Below are positions 1-4,657 of a DNA stretch of 6,556 bases, piece after piece (the stretch's first letter is position 1; the number at the start of each line of letters is the position of its first letter). The translations under genes and the position numbers were made by a program. The stretch lies in assembly GCA_905193085.1 (NCBI GenBank), contig CAJJNI010000145.1, positions 1-6,556 of the forward strand, written 5' to 3'. The notes beneath the pieces are model-generated. The model saw only the letters and a list, made by a program, of their open reading frames with translations, ran no database searches and was not told where the DNA came from. This stretch comes from an uncultured Lachnospiraceae bacterium (lineage in GTDB: Bacteria; Bacillota; Clostridia; Lachnospirales; Lachnospiraceae).

Positions 1-1
1 G

Positions 2-274
2 ATCGATCTGAAAAAAGAAGAACCGGGATTTTTAGAATTTGTAAAAAAATATGGCAAAGATAATTCAGGGAAAATAGCATATAAGAAAGACAATGGCAAA
101 TATCAGTTAGATTTATGGAAAGCAAATAAAATTGCGTTACTTGAAGCCGGCGTATTAGATGAAAACATAACAGTAACAGATATATGTACATGCTGTAACA
201 GTGAGTTGTTATTTTCACACAGAGCCTCAAATGGAAAGCGTGGTAATTTAGCAGCATTTCTGGAGCTTAAGTAA
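2..274 (+). CDS. pgeF: PgeF/YlmD-family laccase-domain protein, 3' end only
   Basis: This is the last 90 residues of a gene whose start lies left of the window. The frame is open from base 2 and ends with TAA at 272-274. The translated end reads LDLWKANKIALLEAG, then DICTCCNSELLFSHR, then GKRGNLAAFLELK. This matches the typical C-terminus of the YfiH/YlmD/PgeF family (Pfam Cu-oxidase_4): a helix of the type 'lwkaN...L...Gv', then 'd.CT......ffShR...g.tGr...ii.l'. Family members act in the cytoplasm. They have been described as polyphenol oxidases or purine nucleoside phosphorylases, and E. coli YfiH (PgeF) prevents L-Ser misincorporation into peptidoglycan precursors. The metal-binding His and Cys residues lie in the missing N-terminal part, so activity cannot be judged here. 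No strong terminator follows; only a 5-bp stem (277-281 with 292-296) is visible. Confidence 0.85.
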   Translation: MDLKKEEPGFLEFVKKYGKDNSGKIAYKKDNGKYQLDLWKANKIALLEAGVLDENITVTDICTCCNSELLFSHRASNGKRGNLAAFLELK

Positions 275-375
275 TCCAACTGACATTCGTAAGTTGTAGA
301 AATACTATATGTTTTAGTGAAGTTTTTCAAGACCGTTTACCTGCCTGTGAGTAATCTCAAGTTGGGTTAGACCTT

Positions 376-423
376 TATAATTTGGCGTTATACTGTTATG
401 TGTAATATAGAACATGCCGATAT
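376..423 (+). promoter_or_regulatory. Putative sigma-D/FliA-type promoter, with a possible sigma-A -10 nearby
   Basis: GCCGATAT at 416-423 is an exact match to the -10 consensus of flagellar/motility sigma factors (B. subtilis SigD, TAAA-N15-GCCGATAT). Fifteen bases upstream, the -35 position (397-400) reads TATG, which keeps only the first two consensus bases, so the -35 is weak. A start about 7 bases downstream would fall near 430, where the tandem repeat begins, giving a leader of about 140 nt before the gene at 571. A perfect sigma-A-like -10, TATAAT, lies at 376-381 without a convincing -35 at 16-18 bases. Which element is used, if either, cannot be decided from sequence alone. Confidence 0.4.
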
Positions 424-430
424 AGATAGT

Positions 431-549
431 AAGTAGAATTTTGAGCATAAATGTAGATAATAAGTGGATAAAAGTAGAATTCTGAGTATAGATTTAGTTA
501 ATAAGTGGAAATAAGTAGAATTCTGAGTATAGCAATGTAGATAACAGTA
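431..549 (+). repeat. 41-bp tandem repeat, about 2.9 copies, upstream of the 249-residue gene
   Basis: The 19-bp core AAGTAGAATTCTGAGTATA occurs at 472-490 and 513-531, and with two changes at 431-449. The period is exactly 41 bp. The first two full units (431-471 and 472-512) agree at 34 of 41 positions. The third unit is complete in its core, then diverges with a 2-base shift and fades by about 549. Inside the units a shorter box, AAGTRGA, appears at 431, 462, 472, 503 and 513, so spacing alternates 31 and 10 bp. The two later cores contain the palindrome AGAATTCT. All frames carry stop codons, so the array is non-coding. It ends about 10 bases before the ribosome binding site (GGAGG, 559-563). 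It may be a set of regulator sites, a leader RNA element or a neutral tandem repeat. Confidence 0.85.
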
Positions 550-570
550 TATTGGTATGGAGGAAAAGTT

Positions 571-1320
571 ATGAATATAAGTGGTGTAAAAGAAGCGTCA
601 AACAATACGAACAGTTATAAAAGTAATGTATTTGATAAGAGAAAGAAAGCGCTTAATGATTTTCTTATGGGAGTTGACACATACGAAAACAGCGACGGGA
701 CAATGAAAAGCTCAGCAGCAAGTGAATATACTAAGTCTTTGGAAGATTATCGTGAGTATGTGAAATACAGAATTAAGAATGGTCCGCAGAAGTTTCAGAT
801 AGGTGCAGAAGAGATGTCTCTTAAAGAGTGGGAGGCTTTGTTAAAAAAAGTTGATACAGCTATTGAAGACTTTAAAGAAAGCACTAAGGAAGAAATTGAG
901 AGATTAAAAGAAGAGCGTGAACAAATGGAGCAGGAAAATGATGAAGAACTTGAAGCTCTCCGTGTTAAATCATTGCTCATGGACAGAATTAATGGAATAG
1001 ATGGTGCTCCATATTCATATCTTGCAGATGAGAGTGGGATCATTGAATATAAAGGTGTTGTTTTTGTATGCGATAATGAGAAGAAACAGTTATGTCTTGG
1101 TGATATGAGTAATCCGGATAATGTTTTGAACATACCGTTATCAAAAGGCGGCACATTAAGAGTAAACAGAGATAATTTAGGAGAACTTGCCAGTGCAATT
1201 TCAATGTTTTCTGCCGAAGATATAAATCTTATCATGAGGGCTGTTGCACAGGATAATAAAGCGCAGGAAATGCTTAATGAAATAGAAGATGAAAAGGCAA
1301 AATCTATTTTTGTGGCATAA
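571..1320 (+). CDS. Unrecognised 249-residue cytoplasmic protein with central coiled coil
   Basis: I do not recognise this protein with certainty, and no catalytic motif is visible. The start is supported by GGAGG seven bases upstream. There is no signal peptide or membrane segment. Residues 1-60 are polar and Ser/Asn-rich (MNISGVKEASNNTNSYKSNV). Residues 61-100 hold a compact block, YRIKNGPQKFQIGAEEMSLK followed by EWEALLKKVDTAIED. Residues about 88-135 are a highly charged Glu/Lys helix likely to form a coiled coil. Residues 145-249 look like a separate alpha/beta domain, with a short beta-rich part (IIEYKGVVFVCDNEKKQLCL) and a helical end containing GTLRVNRDNLGELASAISMF and LIMRAVAQDNKAQEMLNEI. 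It stands 72 bases before the deacetylase gene with no clear terminator between, so some cotranscription is possible. The upstream sigma-D-like -10 would place it in a motility or cell-separation regulon, which is inference only. The Ser-rich open frame on the opposite strand (795-1235) is a shadow of the Glu-rich coiled coil. Confidence 0.8.
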   Translation: MNISGVKEASNNTNSYKSNVFDKRKKALNDFLMGVDTYENSDGTMKSSAASEYTKSLEDYREYVKYRIKNGPQKFQIGAEEMSLKEWEALLKKVDTAIEDFKESTKEEIERLKEEREQMEQENDEELEALRVKSLLMDRINGIDGAPYSYLADESGIIEYKGVVFVCDNEKKQLCLGDMSNPDNVLNIPLSKGGTLRVNRDNLGELASAISMFSAEDINLIMRAVAQDNKAQEMLNEIEDEKAKSIFVA

Positions 1321-1392
1321 TTTATAATCAGGAAGTTCTACATGTAATTATTAAAACATACATTTGTCATATAAATAAAAAGGAACAGATGT

Positions 1393-2388
1393 ATGAACAT
1401 AAAGCTAAATAATAAATTAAAAAAAGCAGGATATATTGTTTTTACAATAATATATTTTGCTTTTTTTACAGCAGTTGTTTTTGTGCTGAACAATTCAGAA
1501 ATGTATAAGAAAAGCAGCGAAGTTGTGTATAACCTTGAATCTTCTGATGAAATGTATGCAGAAAGGAAAAGGGCGCATCTTGTCGGAATACAGGAAATTG
1601 ACGGTAAAAAATATTATTTTGACGAGAAGGGAAGTATTAAGACAGGCTGGATTAATGTGTCTGAAAATGAACGATATTATGCAGATGGCAATGGTGAAAT
1701 TGTTACCGGTAAGCAGACGATTGCTGATATAAAATATGAATTTGACAATGATGGAAGATTATTGAATGAAGAAGAAAACAATGTTAAGATGGTTGCACTT
1801 ACATTTGATGACGGACCGTCCGAGTATACTGATGAAATTTTAGATGTGCTTGAAAAATATAATGTTAAAGCTACATTTTTTCTGCTTGGTTCAAGAGTGT
1901 CTGATTATTCAAAGGAATTAAAAAGGGCATATGATGATGGATGTCAGATTGGAAGCCACACATATAATCATAAATATTTAACCTCATTAAGTCTTAGCCA
2001 GCTAAAAAAAGAAATAGACATGACAAATGACAAAATTGAAAGTATAATAGGGGAGAAAGCAGATTGTTTAAGACCGCCGGGAGGTTTTTATGACCACAGA
2101 GTTTTAGCGGTAATCGACTGTCCTATAGCGATGTGGAGTGTTGATACGCTGGACTGGAAAAGTCAGAATACACAGTCTGTTATAAAAATTGCTACAACAG
2201 ACATAAAAAATGGTGATATAATACTTATGCATGACATATATTCATCAACTGCAAAGGCTGTAGAAAAAATAGTTCCTGAACTTATACAACAGGGCTTTAA
2301 GCTTGTAACGGTTTCAGAGCTTCTCAATGCAAATGGCGGCGTATTCGACAAAAAGATATATTATTCAGCATATAAAGTGCAGGAATAA
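1393..2388 (+). CDS. Membrane-anchored polysaccharide deacetylase (NodB/CE4) with cell-wall-binding repeats
   Basis: The 331-residue protein probably removes N-acetyl groups from a cell-surface glycan such as peptidoglycan, outside the membrane. Residues 12-32 form a hydrophobic segment after a Lys-rich start, so it is a signal anchor or uncleaved signal peptide. Residues about 64-124 carry two to three choline-binding-type cell-wall repeats (IDGKKYYFDEKGSIKTGWI, then ERYYADGNGEIVTG, then a degenerate KYEFDNDGRLL). The NodB domain spans about 131-312 and has all five CE4 motifs. These are TFDDGP at 137-142 (catalytic base D139, metal ligand D140), SHTYNH with H189 and H193 as metal ligands, RPPGG at 227-231, DTLDW at 251-255, and ILMHD with H280. 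The enzyme therefore looks intact and metal-dependent. A short Tyr-rich tail follows. The start is preceded by AAAAAGGAA about 7 bases upstream. The exact glycan substrate cannot be told from sequence. An HD-domain gene follows after 52 bases. Confidence 0.93.
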   Translation: MNIKLNNKLKKAGYIVFTIIYFAFFTAVVFVLNNSEMYKKSSEVVYNLESSDEMYAERKRAHLVGIQEIDGKKYYFDEKGSIKTGWINVSENERYYADGNGEIVTGKQTIADIKYEFDNDGRLLNEEENNVKMVALTFDDGPSEYTDEILDVLEKYNVKATFFLLGSRVSDYSKELKRAYDDGCQIGSHTYNHKYLTSLSLSQLKKEIDMTNDKIESIIGEKADCLRPPGGFYDHRVLAVIDCPIAMWSVDTLDWKSQNTQSVIKIATTDIKNGDIILMHDIYSSTAKAVEKIVPELIQQGFKLVTVSELLNANGGVFDKKIYYSAYKVQE

Positions 2389-2440
2389 ATCATAAAATAT
2401 ATTATATAATAAATAACTGTTATGGAAGGAGATTTTACAT

Positions 2441-2929
2441 ATGGATAAAAATACACAACTGATGTATCGTATGATAGAATACGATAAAAAAGATGCAAAA
2501 AGAATACAGCACTTTATTAAAGTTCATGATTTGAGTGTCCTTATTGGAAAGATGGAAAATATTCCGGAAGAGCCCCTTTTTATTCTTGAGGCAGCCGCAA
2601 TTCTTCACGATATAGGAATACATATCAGCGAAGAAAAATATGGCTCATGCAGTGGGAAATATCAGGAAATAGAAGGTCCTGCTGAGGCAGAAAAGCTTCT
2701 TAAAGAAGTTGGAGGTTATACAGCTTCTCAGATTGAAAGAATAAAATATTTAATCGGACATCATCATACATATAATAACATAGATGGTGCTGATTATCAG
2801 ATTCTTGTTGAGGCAGATTTTCTTGTAAATTTATATGAGGATAATTCACCGATAAGTGCAGTAAATAACGCTAAGGAAAAAATATTTAAGACAAAAAGCG
2901 GAATAAAAATATTAGAACATATGTTCTAA
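2441..2929 (+). CDS. Small HD-domain phosphohydrolase
   Basis: This 162-residue cytoplasmic protein consists almost entirely of one HD domain. The metal-binding set is visible: H24 in RIQHFIKVHD, the H56-D57 doublet in AAILHDIGIH, GHHH at 106-109, and D126 in VEADFLVNL. Proteins of this superfamily hydrolyse phosphate esters, often of nucleotides or signalling nucleotides, with divalent metals. The substrate of this small clostridial type is not known to me. It is not a GYP-type c-di-GMP phosphodiesterase, a RelA/SpoT protein or a clear YqeK, since their extra motifs and lengths are absent. AAGGAG at 2426-2431, nine bases before the ATG, supports the start. It lies 52 bases after the deacetylase gene and is probably cotranscribed with it, although TATAAT at 2405-2410 (without a good -35) could give a separate start. 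The long hairpin downstream probably ends this transcript. Confidence 0.88.
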   Translation: MDKNTQLMYRMIEYDKKDAKRIQHFIKVHDLSVLIGKMENIPEEPLFILEAAAILHDIGIHISEEKYGSCSGKYQEIEGPAEAEKLLKEVGGYTASQIERIKYLIGHHHTYNNIDGADYQILVEADFLVNLYEDNSPISAVNNAKEKIFKTKSGIKILEHMF

Positions 2930-3057
2930 TATAACTATGTTGGTATATTGTTATCTTATGCGGGCAGCAGGCAAAAGACTGTGCCCACATAAGATTTTGA
3001 TAACTACCGTGATAACTTAAAAAACTTACGAAGAGTGTTTATCATAGTCTTAATAGT
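2930..3057. other. Convergent intergenic spacer
   Basis: This 128-base gap separates the plus-strand block from the minus-strand operon. Besides the hairpin listed separately, it carries a direct repeat TGATAACT at 2998-3005 and 3010-3017 (12-base period) and a related TTTATCA at 3038-3044 in opposite orientation. On the minus strand, the gene ending at 3058 has no hairpin followed by a T-run before the shared hairpin. No gene or promoter is evident. Confidence 0.6.
2953..2998. terminator. Long hairpin between convergent genes, probable terminator
   Basis: The arms ATCTTATGCGGGCA (2953-2966) and TGCCCACATAAGAT (2982-2995) pair over 14 positions with one mismatch. CAG 2968-2970 can add three more pairs with CTG 2979-2981 past a single G bulge, leaving the loop GCAAAAGA. 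On the plus strand the stem is followed by a short T-run (2995-2998). On the minus strand there is no T-run, but the single mismatch becomes a G-U wobble. The hairpin sits 23 bases after the HD gene stop and about 60 bases beyond the stop of the convergent gene, so it probably serves the plus strand mainly and may work both ways. GTTATC (2950-2955) and GATAAC (2999-3004) flank it as a further inverted pair. Confidence 0.75.
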
Positions 3058-4644
3058 TTAATTGTAAACTTCTTTAAAAATAAGAAAATCTGAAATATCC
3101 ATATTTCTCAAAAGAATTAATTCAGGTGTTTTGTAATAGCCATCTACATCATCATAATCAGTAACAAGATCATAATTATTATCGTAATTATTATTGTCAT
3201 TGTCAGTAACAGTATTGTAATTATTATTATCGTTGTCAGCAGGATTATAATAATTATTACCGGCACAGTCAGTATATTCTGATTTTTTTAGCAGCCTGTC
3301 AAAAGGAAGCAACTCGTCATATCTTTTTTCAATGCGGTATGTATCGCCATATAACGCAGTCTGCTTATATGAATTGTCTGATTTATCATATTTAAATGCA
3401 ATGACTCCAATAATATTATCTGTAAAATCGCCAATATTTGATGTAGACTCATCTGCTAATAAAGAGTATGTATGGTTATATTCAGATGCAGTTTCAGGTG
3501 GTGCCAGATAATTATAATCTGAATACGAATATACTATCTCATTGTCTCCATCATGGTCTATGTCTTCAGATACGATTTTGTAATCTATATATGAAGATAT
3601 ATCTGACGGAAGCGGAAGTTCATTTTTATCAGGAAGATGTCCGGTTTCTGACTTAAGCTTATCAGCATATCCATGATTTTTTAAATAGTGATTAAAATAA
3701 TAGCCAAAATCTGTTACAGGTGAATGTGTTGAGGCATATGTTGTAGCCCATCTGAATGCTAAATCACTTATTGGTTCATCAGATTTTAACTTGTTTTTAT
3801 CAAATGTTGTTGAACGGAAACTGCTGTTAATTGACCAGTTGTATATTTCAGATATGGAGCTTACATCATCAAAGCCGGCATTATTATTTAAAATATTTGT
3901 ATATATGCAATAAGATGTTGAATTTGAAAAAGTATCGTAAATAATATTACGGGTGTTATTTACTATTAATACACATGCCGGAAAATAGCGTTTTTCAAGA
4001 TTGGTATTAACCTGATAAAGTTTCTTAATCTTTGCAAAGGCTTTTCGTGCTGTATTATTTTCAATATCAACATACATGTTATTCTGTGTTGTATTGGAAT
4101 CAGCAGTGTTATTAAAAGTAAAATAATCCGGTGTCATAAGCATATTTATAATACCTGTCTGGGTGACAAAATCTGAATTAAAAAGCTCTTCAAGTTCAGT
4201 GTCCGGACATTCGCACAGCCTGTTAAGTGTTTCAATATATTTATCAAAAAGTGTATCCATATATTCTTCTGATGTAGAATCAGGATTGAAAAGCATATAA
4301 GATAATGCTTCAAATACATCAGATAAATTATTATTATTTGTATCAGACAATATTTTGCTGTATTTAAGCTGCTTTTTATAAGTAGTAATACATTTTGTTG
4401 TAAATTCTGATGAAATATCCGGTTGTGTGTTATAATAGCTGCTGTTTAATTCCTGCTTATCAGATAAATTAAAAAGGTCGTAACCGTAGTCATATGCAGG
4501 CTTATAGGAGGGCATATTATTTGCTGACTCATCATGAAGTGTTGTTGCTGTTGTTTTAGTCTGAAGTGTTATAAAGAAAAAACTTCCAAAACATAATGTG
4601 ATAACTAAAAGTATGCCTGATAGAACATAGATAAATCTTTTCAT
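3058..4644 (-). CDS. Exported, Asn/Asp-rich protein encoded with an M56 peptidase; function unknown
   Basis: I do not recognise this 528-residue protein. After MKR a hydrophobic segment (residues 4-27) acts as a signal peptide or N-terminal anchor. C18 lies in it, but the context ITLC is not a good lipobox, so a lipoprotein is unlikely. The rest is hydrophilic and would be extracytoplasmic. Two calcium-loop-like motifs are visible: D101-T-N-N-N-N-L-S-D-V-F-E112, which has EF-hand-like ligand spacing, and D361-I-D-H-D-G-D-N-E369, as in DxDxDG loops. Residues 469-490 are two copies of an 11-residue repeat (DNDNNNYNTVT and DNDNNNYDNNY), followed by further Asp/Tyr-rich sequence. Five cysteines (144, 146, 224, 246, 460) lie in the exported part beside C85. 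The start follows a G6 Shine-Dalgarno only 13 bases after the M56 gene stop, so the two genes are almost certainly cotranscribed. A role as ligand-binding partner, substrate or inhibitor of the peptidase is inference. Confidence 0.75.
   Translation of the reverse strand: MKRFIYVLSGILLVITLCFGSFFFITLQTKTTATTLHDESANNMPSYKPAYDYGYDLFNLSDKQELNSSYYNTQPDISSEFTTKCITTYKKQLKYSKILSDTNNNNLSDVFEALSYMLFNPDSTSEEYMDTLFDKYIETLNRLCECPDTELEELFNSDFVTQTGIINMLMTPDYFTFNNTADSNTTQNNMYVDIENNTARKAFAKIKKLYQVNTNLEKRYFPACVLIVNNTRNIIYDTFSNSTSYCIYTNILNNNAGFDDVSSISEIYNWSINSSFRSTTFDKNKLKSDEPISDLAFRWATTYASTHSPVTDFGYYFNHYLKNHGYADKLKSETGHLPDKNELPLPSDISSYIDYKIVSEDIDHDGDNEIVYSYSDYNYLAPPETASEYNHTYSLLADESTSNIGDFTDNIIGVIAFKYDKSDNSYKQTALYGDTYRIEKRYDELLPFDRLLKKSEYTDCAGNNYYNPADNDNNNYNTVTDNDNNNYDNNYDLVTDYDDVDGYYKTPELILLRNMDISDFLIFKEVYN
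3150..3240 (-). repeat. 33-bp in-frame tandem repeat coding DNDNNNYxxxx
   Basis: The block GTAATTATTATTRTCRTTGTCAG (plus-strand reading) occurs at 3184-3206 and again at 3217-3239, differing at two positions with a period of 33 bases, or 11 codons. It lies in frame in the 528-residue exported protein and encodes residues 470-490 of the Asn/Asp/Tyr-rich region. The adjoining ATAATTATT-rich sequence at 3171-3183 is a degenerate extension. The unit is a multiple of three, so copy-number change would alter length without breaking the frame. Confidence 0.75.
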
Positions 4645-4657
4645 TATTATCCCCCCT
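4645..4657 (-). promoter_or_regulatory. Junction of the M56 gene and the exported-protein gene with G6 Shine-Dalgarno
   Basis: Read on the minus strand, the TAA stop of the M56 gene (4660-4658) is followed by AGGGGGGATAATA and then the ATG at 4644. The run of six G (4656-4651) acts as the Shine-Dalgarno, about 6 bases before the start. Such close spacing implies one transcript and possibly translational coupling. The G-run is unusual in this AT-rich sequence, where the other ribosome binding sites are GGAGG or AAGGA types. Confidence 0.7.

Larger units (their letters stand above)
275..570. other. Intergenic region between the pgeF end and the 249-residue gene
   Basis: This 296-base AT-rich stretch holds no gene that I can support. 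From 275 to about 375 it has only weak short stems: CAACT 277-281 with AGTTG 292-296, and TGAG/CTCA around 348-359. Neither is followed by a T-run, so no terminator for pgeF is evident. From 376 onwards it carries the promoter candidates and then the 41-bp repeat array listed separately. A strong ribosome binding site, GGAGG at 559-563, sits 7 bases before the ATG at 571. No known riboswitch or tRNA pattern was recognised. Confidence 0.7.

Noticed and set aside
103..330. 75-codon open frame on the minus strand overlapping the pgeF end
   Set aside because: The plus-strand frame here clearly matches the PgeF C-terminus, and the minus frame shows no recognisable protein features.
348..381. Possible terminator or riboswitch after pgeF
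   Set aside because: Only a 4-bp TGAG/CTCA stem is visible, with no T-run after it and no match to a riboswitch core that I know.
431..531. Three 19-bp repeats with 22-bp spacers, resembling a small CRISPR array
   Set aside because: The two spacers are similar to each other (17 of 22 positions), the repeat is short and not GC-paired, and no cas gene is present. It is a plain 41-bp tandem repeat.
795..1235. 146-codon open frame on the minus strand
   Set aside because: It is Ser/Leu-rich low-complexity sequence produced opposite the Glu/Lys-rich coiled coil of the 571-1320 gene; no ribosome binding site or family resemblance.
4651..4656. G6 tract as a phase-variation switch
   Set aside because: Six bases is short for slippage and it lies in the Shine-Dalgarno, not in coding sequence; treated as an unusual ribosome binding site only.
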